Positions 1 to 6,999 of a stretch of 8,133 nt of DNA are shown here, one piece after another (positions within the stretch are counted from its first letter, which is position 1; each line of letters starts with the position of its first letter). The notes under the pieces were generated by a model. The model was not told where the DNA came from and did no database searches. It saw nothing but the letters and a program-made list of their open reading frames with translations. The position numbers were made by a program, and so were the translations under genes. Source of the DNA: an uncultured Verrucomicrobiales bacterium (GTDB lineage: Bacteria > Verrucomicrobiota > Verrucomicrobiia > Limisphaerales > JACDHS01); assembly GCA_937983475.1 (NCBI GenBank), contig CALJZV010000322.1, forward strand, positions 1 to 8,133, in the 5' to 3' direction.

Positions 1-2196
1 CCGGACAAATTCCGTCGCCAGCCAGTCGAGCAACGCGGGATTGCTCGGTCGAATGCCGTTCACGCCGAAATCGCTCGGCGTTTTCACAAGGCCCTCGCCA
101 AAGTGATATTGCCAGATGCGATTGACCATTACCCGCGCGGTCAGAGGATTTTCCGCACTGGTAATCCATTTCGCCAAAGCCAGCCGACGTTGCGGTTCGG
201 GTGTGTCGGGCGAAAGTTGCAGCGGCGCGCCGATGCGCGTCAATGCGCCGGGCGCGACCGGTTCGCGTTCCTGCATCGGATCGCCGCGATGCAGGCGGAA
301 CGTCGGCTCGGGCGCTTCGAATCGGCCCGCATAAACTCTCGGCCAATCTTCCAGCGGCTTGATTCGCGACTCGATTTCCTTTTTCTGCTGGAGCAATTCA
401 TTGACCCGCGCCGTCTGTTCCGGAGAGAGTTTCAGAGCTGCGGCGGTTGTCGTCGGTTTTGCGCTGGGATTAAAAGGGCGCCGATCTTCGGATGAAGCAA
501 CGAGCATCCATTGCCCCGGCTCAACGGCGACCTCGATTTTATAATCGGTCGGCAGACGGTCCTTGAATTTCTCCGTGCGGTCGCGACCCCAAACCACGCG
601 GTCGATGGTGTGCGTTTCAGAAAATTCAATCTGCACCCAACCCTTTCCATCCTCGTCGGAAATCCAGCTTCGGTCATTGCCGACCTGCCCGTCGTTGATG
701 TGTTCGAGCTTGTGCTTTTTATTATTCGGGAGAGTGCTTGAAGCGGTCGCCTTCGCGCCAAGATCGCGCAACGCAACATTCCGCGTCTGTTCGCCCGCCG
801 TGTAAATCTCCAGTTCGTCGATGCACGGCTGGAGTGTGCTTGATTGGTTGATGGTGAAGCGGACAAAACGGGCCTGCACCGGCGCGAATCGATCGGTGTT
901 GTAACGCGCGTTCACCGCCGGGCGCGGGCGTTCCGTTTTTTCAATTGGCTTGTAGTCCGGTTGCGCCAACGGCTCGAACTGCGCCAGTTCAGCCAAAATT
1001 GGTGAAAGGCTTTGGCGCACCTCGATTGCCTGCGCGAGGCGCTGCTCAAAATCCGGCGGGCGCAACTCCTGTTCGCCGTGTTGCACGCCGGAGAAGATCG
1101 CCTGGAAGGCGTAGTAATCGCTTTGGGGAATGGGATCAAACTTGTGCGTGTGACAGCGCGCGCAGCCGAGCGTTAGCCCGAGAAACGCGCTGCCGGTGGT
1201 GCTGATCATGTCGTAAAGCTCGTCGCTGCGCTGCTGTTTCGTGAGCGCGACATCGGGGCTTTTGACCTGATCCCACGGGCCGGCCACAAAGAACGCTGTC
1301 GCCGCAGGCTCGCCGAGTTGATCGCCCGCCAGTTGCTCGGTGATGAAACGGTCGTAAGGTTTGTTGGCGTTAAAGGCGTTGATGACGTAGTCGCGATACG
1401 GCCAGGCGTTGGGACGCATCTTGTTCATCTCGAACCCGTGACTCTCGGCAAAGCGCACCACGTCGAGCCAATGCCGCGCCCATCGTTCGCCGTAGTGCGG
1501 CGAGGCTAGGAAGATTTCGACGAGCTGCTCGTAGGCGTCGGATCGCTTGTCCTTCAGAAAGGCGTCGATCTCATCGGGCGCCGGCGGCAGTCCAAGCAGG
1601 TCAAACTTCAATCTGCGAATCAGCGTGCGCTCGTCCGCTTCGGGCGATGGAGAAAGTTTCTTCTCCTCAAGCTTGGCCAGAATGAACCGGTCAATCTCGT
1701 TGCGCGGCCACTTCTTGTCTTTCACCGACGGCAGCTCCGGCCGTTGCGGCGGCTGAAACGACCAATGCTCGGACTTCGTCTCGGCGACTTGCGAGGCGTT
1801 GTCCGGCCAGTTTGCGCCCTGATCAATCCACGCCCGCAAGACCCCGATTTGCTCCTCCGTCAATCGTTCTCCTTTCGCCGGCATCAGCTTGTCCGGAACT
1901 AGTCCGGCGACGTAATGGATGAGCGGGCTTTCGGCGCTTTTGCCGGGAAGGATGTTCGGCCCGGTGTCGCCGCCGCCGATGGCGGAGCTTTTCACATCAA
2001 GCCGGTAACTGCCCTTCTGCTTTTCCGGCCCGTGACAAGAGAGGCAAGACTTCGCGAAGATCGGCTGGATGTCGGCCACGAAGTCAACAGTTCGGATAAC
2101 TGTCGGAGGCAGTTTTGCCCCATCGGCCGCGCTGAATGCCAGTGACGCGGAACACAGCGCTACAACCAATACCAGCGTTTGAAGAAAGTACGTCAT
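1..2196 (-). CDS. PSCyt1/DUF1549/DUF1553 cytochrome-type protein with internal discoidin-like domain, C-terminus cut by window edge
   Basis: An uninterrupted frame of 732 codons starts at ATG 2194-2196 and leaves the window without a stop, so the C-terminus is missing. Residues 1-22 look like a signal peptide (hydrophobic core LVLVVALCSASLA), so the product is probably exported. Residues 37-135 match the planctomycete cytochrome c domain PSCyt1: haem motif CLSCH at 51-55, a possible Met ligand in LMPAKG (M105), and the ending WIDQGANWP. Residues 145-370 match PSCyt2/DUF1549, with HYGERWARHWLD at 234-245 and a second CxxCH, CARCH, at 345-349 followed by HKFDPI. Residues 430-575 resemble an F5/8C (discoidin, CBM32-like) module. 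Residues 670-732 (RRLALAKWI, NPLTARVMVNRIWQYHFG, GLVKTPSDFG) begin PSD1/DUF1553. Family members are usually several hundred residues longer than the visible part. Their biochemical role is not established; electron transfer or polymer-linked oxidation is inferred from the haem motifs. No Shine-Dalgarno site is visible; the start is chosen because it directly precedes the signal peptide. Confidence 0.93.
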   Translation of the reverse strand, partial: MTYFLQTLVLVVALCSASLAFSAADGAKLPPTVIRTVDFVADIQPIFAKSCLSCHGPEKQKGSYRLDVKSSAIGGGDTGPNILPGKSAESPLIHYVAGLVPDKLMPAKGERLTEEQIGVLRAWIDQGANWPDNASQVAETKSEHWSFQPPQRPELPSVKDKKWPRNEIDRFILAKLEEKKLSPSPEADERTLIRRLKFDLLGLPPAPDEIDAFLKDKRSDAYEQLVEIFLASPHYGERWARHWLDVVRFAESHGFEMNKMRPNAWPYRDYVINAFNANKPYDRFITEQLAGDQLGEPAATAFFVAGPWDQVKSPDVALTKQQRSDELYDMISTTGSAFLGLTLGCARCHTHKFDPIPQSDYYAFQAIFSGVQHGEQELRPPDFEQRLAQAIEVRQSLSPILAELAQFEPLAQPDYKPIEKTERPRPAVNARYNTDRFAPVQARFVRFTINQSSTLQPCIDELEIYTAGEQTRNVALRDLGAKATASSTLPNNKKHKLEHINDGQVGNDRSWISDEDGKGWVQIEFSETHTIDRVVWGRDRTEKFKDRLPTDYKIEVAVEPGQWMLVASSEDRRPFNPSAKPTTTAAALKLSPEQTARVNELLQQKKEIESRIKPLEDWPRVYAGRFEAPEPTFRLHRGDPMQEREPVAPGALTRIGAPLQLSPDTPEPQRRLALAKWITSAENPLTARVMVNRIWQYHFGEGLVKTPSDFGVNGIRPSNPALLDWLATEFVR

Positions 2197-2458
2197 GACA
2201 ATAGCGCCAGCAATACAACTAATGCTCCACGGCATTCAAGCGTGTGCATTGCATTAACAAAAGCTGCAAAAAATGACGCCCCCTTCGCATGCTTCTTTAA
2301 AAAATGAGCCTGGTCATTCAATTTCTTATTGTTTGCGAAAACCATAGAGAGCCACTCGCCGCCGACAGTGAATTCCCAACTCGACTTGCCGGCAGTCGCG
2401 TTGCTGATGCCGTGCGCAGAGCCCAAGTCAGCGCGCGCTCCCCAGCGACCTGAATTTA
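2197..2458. other. Intergenic gap upstream of the cytochrome-type gene
   Basis: This gap lies between the stop of the GHL10 gene and the start of the PSCyt1/DUF1549 gene. Its part at about 2220-2340 is clearly more AT-rich than the flanking genes, with runs of A or T near 2268-2275 and 2296-2304 and around 2320-2332, so it probably holds the promoter of the downstream minus-strand gene. I could not find a convincing pair of -35/-10 boxes. A short inverted repeat, CGACT-7 nt-AGTCG, sits at 2382-2398 but is not followed by a T run on either strand, so it is not a clear terminator. A 77-codon minus-strand frame from TTG 2424-2426 to TGA 2193-2195 fills most of the gap. It resembles no family I know. 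Confidence 0.5.
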
Positions 2459-5359
2459 CTATCGTCGGAGTCGATAAAAACGAAGCAGGCCGTTGGTTGA
2501 ATCGTCATCAATGAATTCCATGTTTCCGTTGGTGGCCATCAGTGTGATCACGTCGGCCCAAAAGGTGAGATTGGTGGAAACCTGAAGCACATAATCTCCG
2601 CCAGGCGCCAGCGACACCGCCAATCGAATGCGGCCGTCCGCCAACCGGTTGATTTGTTCAAAGACAGGCGGCAACAGCGGCAGAACCTCGAGCGCGGCTT
2701 CAGCGCTTGTTGCGGATCCCGCCGCGTTGGTCACCACAACAGAATAATTGCCGGCTGCATTGGTTTGGACGCCGTCAAGGGTGAGCAAATCCTCCGTCGC
2801 CCCGGTGATATTTGTCCCGTTGCGCCGCCATTGGTAACTAAATGGCCCGGTGCCGTCGGTCACGACGCTAAACGTCACATCCTCTCCAGCCTGCACCGAC
2901 CGACTCACGGGATGAGTGATTATCAGCGGCGGAACAACCACATTGAGCAAGGCGCTTTCGCTCATGGCGACACCGCCCGGATTGCTGACGATCACCGAGT
3001 ATTCGCCCTCGTGCAGCGGCTGCGCGTTGTTGACAGTGAAACTGCTGCCGGTTTCCCCGGAGAGATTGGCCCCGTCAAATCGCCATTGGTAGGACATCGG
3101 CGCAGCGCCTGTCGCGCCCACCGAAAACGTCGCGCTGCCACCCTGATGAATGACTTTGCCTTGCGGCTGGTTGGTGATGGACGGGGGGGCTGGCGGCGGG
3201 ACAAAAACAAATTTAATCGAATCGCTGTACATGCGCCCGTTGCCCCCCGTGTTGAGTTCGCCACTGGAATAGGTGAAGACCAATGTCGGCACCGTCACGC
3301 CGGGGTTCAGCTTCAGCCGACCGAGATATTCCCACGTGTTGGCGCCGGGTTGCTGAAGGAGAGTCGTCGAGGCGGACAGCCCGGTGCCCCCAGTCTGCGT
3401 GACGGATACCACTATGTCATCCGAAACACGCACGACGTTGCCATGAGTCAAATAAACATCATAGGAACCGCCACCCACAGGCAGTGTTGGCTTGATGGTA
3501 AAGCTCGGGGTGCCTGCGGTGGCATAGCGCGAGCCGGTGCCACTCAAACCGGGCGCAGTGCTTTTCAGAGTCGAATCAGAGAATCCAACGTCCGAATAAG
3601 GCGGATTGGAATTAAGAATTCCGCCAGCGAGGCGGCACTCCACGATGACATCATTCACCACGCCCTGCGGATTGGTGGTAAAAGTGAAATCTCCCGATGC
3701 CCCTTCCAGTCCCGCTGCGTTGCGCGACCGGCACCGGAAATGATACGTCGAATTGGACTGTAAGTTCGTCAGAGAAATTGAGTGGTTCAATGCCATCGCC
3801 GTATTGCTGATGGTCATTCCATAAGCCGAGGTCAGCCCGTAATCCACCATGCTGTTTGCCGTTTCATCGGTCGCCCAAGTGATTCGAGCCGAGGTGTCCG
3901 TGATGCTCCCGGCCGTGATGCCGGACAGGATGGGTGGCGTGATGTCGGTTGCCGGAACGACCAAATTGACGACGATGTTGCTGCCTGCTCCGATGGACAC
4001 AAAGTTGGTCACAGCACCCATGCCGTTGGCTGTGGCCGAAACGGACCACGAACCAGGAGTCGTTTCGAAGAAAGCAAAGTTTCCGTGAGGATCGGTCAGG
4101 ACCGTTCTCGAAGGCGATGTCTGGAGGGTGGCCGAGGCATTGTAAATGGGCTGTCCGTTGTCTGAGCGCGTCACGCGGCCGCGAAGGATACCCTTGGAGG
4201 GCGCTGCTTTCCATGGGATGGCCGGCACGTTCACCCATGACGGTTGGTGGTTGTCACGAATATAGGCAAGCGAGGCACTGCGATTGACCGTCCCGCTGTT
4301 GGGCACGCGGTAACTGTAAAGCACTGAGCCCAGCAACGGCTTGTTGCGTATGTAATTCAGTTGCCAGACGGAGTTGCTGATCACGTTCAGATAGGCGCCC
4401 TGGCCGTTGTACACCCGCCGCACACCCTGGTTGTTGAAGGAATCGGTCACGCGCGAAGTAAACAGGCTGTTGTCGGCCGTGTAGCCCATTGGCATGCAGA
4501 TATCAATGATGCCCTCATTGTTCCATGCCGCCCAGTCCTGGTAGCGCGCGTTGTAGGCGTCGCTCCGATTGCCGAAGACAGCGCAGGAAATCTGAAGATT
4601 CGGCCGGATGGCCATCAGTTCCGCATTTGCCCATCGCAGGAAATCTGTCACCTGCCGCCGCCGCCAGTTTGAGAATTGCGTGCTGGAAGTCGAAGGCTGG
4701 CCGGTGGTCCCGAACTCCGCATTGTAGCGGGCGATGGCCGTCGGATTGTATCCCGAGTCCGGCTCAGGATACCGGATGTAATCCCAGTGAAAGCCGTCCA
4801 CGTCGTAACGGCGGACGATGTTCGTCGCCATGACATAATTCCACGTCGTCACTCCAGGGTGACCCGGATCAAGAAAATAGCCCTCTCCGGTGAAACGCCC
4901 GCCCGCCTGGTTCTGGGTGAGATATTCCGGATGCAAATTGTAAATGTGACCCGGCTGAGAGGGCGGCGAGTTCTCGCTGCTCCAAATTTTGTAGGTGACC
5001 ACCCAGCAATGCACTTCGATACGCGGCGAGCCTGTGCGCGCCTTGGTGATGATGTCTTGCAACGCGTCGAAGTTGGAGGCGATGGCTGTGGTCTTGGGAT
5101 CGTTGCCGGGCAGGACGTTGTTGTAAAACGCGTCGCCGCGCCGGCGCATCTGCACGACGATGGCGTTGAAATTATAAGCGCGGCAATCGTTGATGAGTTG
5201 CGTCACCTCGTTGGCGTTGAGAAATCCCGTCCCCCATGCGTCCACCCACATGCCACGAAATTCATTGGTTTGCGCCTTGGCGGCAAACGGAACCAGACAC
5301 AAAACAAAGGCTACCAGCGGCGACAACGCGCTGCGGGGGAAGAAACCTTTCCGGCTCAT
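2459..5359 (-). CDS. Secreted GHL10 (DUF187-type) glycoside hydrolase-like protein with FN3, golvesin-like and Ig-like modules
   Basis: The product is 966 aa from ATG 5357-5359. This start gives a clean signal peptide (MSRKGFFPRSALSPLVAFVL... to AAKAQ, about residues 1-30); a TTG at 5387-5389 and an ATG at 5366-5368 are in frame but only add non-signal residues. Residues 33-370 match the GHL10 TIM-barrel family: EFRGMWVDAWGTGF, then FNAIVVQMRRRGDAFY, the core motif DVDGFHWDYIRYP with acidic residues D186, D188 and D193, and ICMPMGY. Residues 393-470 look like a carboxypeptidase-regulatory beta domain (LRGRVTRSDNGQPI), 475-562 like fibronectin type III, 568-722 like a golvesin-type module (GSYDVYLTHGN, GRMYSDSIKFVFV), and 727-810 and 811-893 like two Ig domains (SYQWR, GEYSVIVSN and SYQWRRNG, GNYSVVVTN). 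The tail at 898-966 (DYVLQVSTNLTFWAD, FYRLRR) is a C-terminal style common in Verrucomicrobiota exported proteins. Cleavage of an alpha-linked or peptidoglycan-type glycan is a guess from the family; substrate and linkage are unknown. The gene starts 57 nt after the esterase gene, so co-transcription is possible. Confidence 0.92.
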   Translation of the reverse strand: MSRKGFFPRSALSPLVAFVLCLVPFAAKAQTNEFRGMWVDAWGTGFLNANEVTQLINDCRAYNFNAIVVQMRRRGDAFYNNVLPGNDPKTTAIASNFDALQDIITKARTGSPRIEVHCWVVTYKIWSSENSPPSQPGHIYNLHPEYLTQNQAGGRFTGEGYFLDPGHPGVTTWNYVMATNIVRRYDVDGFHWDYIRYPEPDSGYNPTAIARYNAEFGTTGQPSTSSTQFSNWRRRQVTDFLRWANAELMAIRPNLQISCAVFGNRSDAYNARYQDWAAWNNEGIIDICMPMGYTADNSLFTSRVTDSFNNQGVRRVYNGQGAYLNVISNSVWQLNYIRNKPLLGSVLYSYRVPNSGTVNRSASLAYIRDNHQPSWVNVPAIPWKAAPSKGILRGRVTRSDNGQPIYNASATLQTSPSRTVLTDPHGNFAFFETTPGSWSVSATANGMGAVTNFVSIGAGSNIVVNLVVPATDITPPILSGITAGSITDTSARITWATDETANSMVDYGLTSAYGMTISNTAMALNHSISLTNLQSNSTYHFRCRSRNAAGLEGASGDFTFTTNPQGVVNDVIVECRLAGGILNSNPPYSDVGFSDSTLKSTAPGLSGTGSRYATAGTPSFTIKPTLPVGGGSYDVYLTHGNVVRVSDDIVVSVTQTGGTGLSASTTLLQQPGANTWEYLGRLKLNPGVTVPTLVFTYSSGELNTGGNGRMYSDSIKFVFVPPPAPPSITNQPQGKVIHQGGSATFSVGATGAAPMSYQWRFDGANLSGETGSSFTVNNAQPLHEGEYSVIVSNPGGVAMSESALLNVVVPPLIITHPVSRSVQAGEDVTFSVVTDGTGPFSYQWRRNGTNITGATEDLLTLDGVQTNAAGNYSVVVTNAAGSATSAEAALEVLPLLPPVFEQINRLADGRIRLAVSLAPGGDYVLQVSTNLTFWADVITLMATNGNMEFIDDDSTNGLLRFYRLRR

Positions 5360-5416
5360 AACATCCATAGCATCTGCCACGGCAAGCAACGGGTCAATAA
5401 AAGCTCACGGCGCAGC

Positions 5417-6400
5417 TTATGGGGAAACATTCACTGCATTCCTATTTCGGGAAAAATACGCTTGGGCTGTGGATGGCCCCTTCAAATAGCCAATGGAAAC
5501 GAGAAACTTGTCCATCTCCTCGACTGTTTTCAGAAAATAGGGATTATCGCCCCTCCCGTAGTTAAAAAAACTGTGCCCCTGCCCTTCGTAACCGACCAGT
5601 TCCGCACGGTTGCCCACCTTTCTCATCGCCTCGACAAAGGCCTCAGCCGTCCAGTAAGGCACGGTCGTGTCCTCCTTGCCATGCAGCACCAGCGTGGGTG
5701 GCGCGCCTTTGTCTACAAAATGCGTGGGCGACAGTTTCTCAGGGGCCACGCCAAGGCGTTTTTTCACATCCTCGCGCCCGCTTTCCGGAAACGCATTGGT
5801 AAAGCCCTTCATCAACCCAAGCAGGATTGCCGGGTTGAACAACACCATCGCATCGGGGACCGAACTGACGTTTGCTTTTTCCCCATCAGCCTCAAATCCA
5901 GGAACCAGTCCAGCGCATGCGGCGATGTGTCCGCCAGCGGAGCCGCCGCCCGCCGCGATGCGTTGCGGGTCAATTCCCAGGCGTTCCGCGTTACTCCGCG
6001 CCCACCGGATGGCCGACTTGGCATCCTCCACGCATTGATCCACGGTCGCCCGATGGCGGCTGAACACCCGGTAATCGGCTGCCATGGCTACCATGCCGCG
6101 CGAGGCAAGATAGCGACAATGCTGTTCAAACTGACGCGGCGTCCCCTTGAGCCAGCCGCCGCCGAAAAAGAAGACGATGGCAGGCCGTTTGTCGGACGGC
6201 TTATGGCCGTCAGGCTCGAAAATGTGGATGGTAAGTTTGGTTTCCCCCGCTGCCTTGTAGATTTCGGTGCGCGCTCCTTCAAAGCGAAGCGTTTCGTTGC
6301 TGTCGGCCTGACTGCGTTCCCGGGACGCTTGTCCTTGCTGGCAAATGCCCAGCATGGGAACCAGAAAAAAAGCAAGTGTGAGGCAAATAAAATGTTTCAT
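5417..6400 (-). CDS. Exported alpha/beta hydrolase, esterase/lipase of the BD-FAE / HSL-like type
   Basis: The product is 327 aa from ATG 6398-6400. This start is chosen because it opens with a typical export signal, MKHFICLTLAFFLVPMLGIC; the frame also extends to a GTG at 6515-6517, but the extra 39 residues look like translated leader. LGIC does not fit the lipobox because position -1 is Ile, so a lipoprotein is unlikely. The catalytic parts of the fold are all present. An oxyanion-hole stretch FFFGGGW (77-83) replaces the usual HGGGW. The nucleophile is S154 in GGGSAGGH. The probable acid is D244 in HGKEDTTVPY, and the histidine is H276 in GQGHSFFNYG. Such enzymes hydrolyse carboxylic esters such as acetyl or feruloyl groups on carbohydrates; the actual substrate is not readable. 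The gene lies between folA and the GHL10 gene. The pairing with an exported glycoside hydrolase-like neighbour suggests, but does not prove, removal of ester side groups from a glycan. Confidence 0.93.
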   Translation of the reverse strand: MKHFICLTLAFFLVPMLGICQQGQASRERSQADSNETLRFEGARTEIYKAAGETKLTIHIFEPDGHKPSDKRPAIVFFFGGGWLKGTPRQFEQHCRYLASRGMVAMAADYRVFSRHRATVDQCVEDAKSAIRWARSNAERLGIDPQRIAAGGGSAGGHIAACAGLVPGFEADGEKANVSSVPDAMVLFNPAILLGLMKGFTNAFPESGREDVKKRLGVAPEKLSPTHFVDKGAPPTLVLHGKEDTTVPYWTAEAFVEAMRKVGNRAELVGYEGQGHSFFNYGRGDNPYFLKTVEEMDKFLVSIGYLKGPSTAQAYFSRNRNAVNVSP

Positions 6401-6513
6401 GAACTGCAACCAAGATGCCGCGGACCTATGAACGGTTACACATGCGCTACAACAAACTCCGACGCCTTCAATTTCCTTTTGGGTAAATGAACCGCTCCGG
6501 GAACAGGGCCGGG

Positions 6514-6996
6514 TCACTGTTTCAGAGCCTTGTTGCGATAGCGAAGAATTTTGAGTTCATCCGTGTCGCGGAGGGTTTCCTCCAATTCAAAGTGCTCCTC
6601 GAACGGCGGAAAAAACGCGTCCCCATGCACCTCGCGCTTGACGACGGTGAGGAACAGTTCTGAACACCGAGGAAGCAGTTGCGCGTAAATCTGCGCGCCG
6701 CCACAGATGAACACCTCCCTCGAATCGGCATCGGGACAGACCGTTGGCAACTCGCCGATGTCGGCGATAGTCTGAACGCCGGGATGCCGGAATCCGCTTC
6801 GGCTCAACACCGCCGTCGTGCGGTTGGGCAGCGGTCGGCCAATGGATTCAAAGGTCTTGCGTCCCATGACCAGAATATGCCCGGTGGTGGTCTGTTTGAA
6901 CCATTTGAAATCCTCGGGAATATGCCACGGGATGCGGTTCCCCTGCCCAATCACCCGGTTGAGGCTCATCGCGGCGATGGCTTTGAAAGGCTTCAT
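6514..6996 (-). CDS. folA: Dihydrofolate reductase
   Basis: The product is 160 aa, the usual size for bacterial chromosomal DHFR. It reduces dihydrofolate to tetrahydrofolate with NADPH in the cytoplasm and so feeds thymidylate, purine and methionine synthesis. The family motifs are in order: AIAAMSLNRVIGQGNRIPWHIPEDFKWF, where E28 is the likely substrate-binding acid (Asp27 in E. coli); VMGRKTFESIGRPLPNRTTAVLSR at 43-66, with GRKT contacting NADPH; and EVFICGGAQIYAQLLP with the GG cofactor turn at 99-100. ATG 6994-6996 lies 3 nt after the thyA stop. An AGGA at 6998-7001 overlaps that stop but is only 1 nt from the ATG, so translation is probably coupled to thyA. The gene ends with TGA 6514-6516, which overlaps an in-frame GTG of the next hydrolase frame. 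Confidence 0.98.
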   Translation of the reverse strand: MKPFKAIAAMSLNRVIGQGNRIPWHIPEDFKWFKQTTTGHILVMGRKTFESIGRPLPNRTTAVLSRSGFRHPGVQTIADIGELPTVCPDADSREVFICGGAQIYAQLLPRCSELFLTVVKREVHGDAFFPPFEEHFELEETLRDTDELKILRYRNKALKQ

Positions 6997-6999
6997 TTC

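Noticed and set aside
432..866. 144-codon minus-strand frame inside the cytochrome-type gene
   Set aside because: It lies in a different phase within the long, domain-supported frame at 1-2196, which encodes the discoidin-like region here. The alternative product has no recognisable motif.
2382..2398. Inverted repeat CGACT-7 nt-AGTCG in the gap before the cytochrome-type gene
   Set aside because: The arms are short, no T run follows on either strand, and no second copy is seen in the window, so it cannot be called an operator or terminator.
2654..3763. 369-codon plus-strand frame opposite the C-terminal modules of the GHL10 gene
   Set aside because: The opposite strand encodes clear FN3, golvesin-like and Ig modules. 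The plus-strand product is Arg-rich and resembles nothing known, so it is a shadow frame.
5396..5418. Possible terminator after the esterase stop: AAGCT-8 nt-AGCTT followed by TTATT on the minus strand
   Set aside because: The stem is only 5 bp with an 8-nt loop, and the T run is interrupted. It is too weak to call a terminator, and the next gene starts soon after on the same strand.
6457..6459. LGIC in the hydrolase signal peptide considered as a lipobox
   Set aside because: A lipobox needs Gly, Ala or Ser just before the Cys. Here it is Ile, so lipid attachment is unlikely and ordinary signal peptidase cleavage is favoured.
4676..6490. 604-codon plus-strand frame opposite the GHL10 and esterase genes
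   Set aside because: It runs antisense across two well-supported genes and the gap between them. Its product is rich in Arg, His and Gly without any recognisable motif. Such long frames are common opposite GC-rich genes with few stops in this phase.
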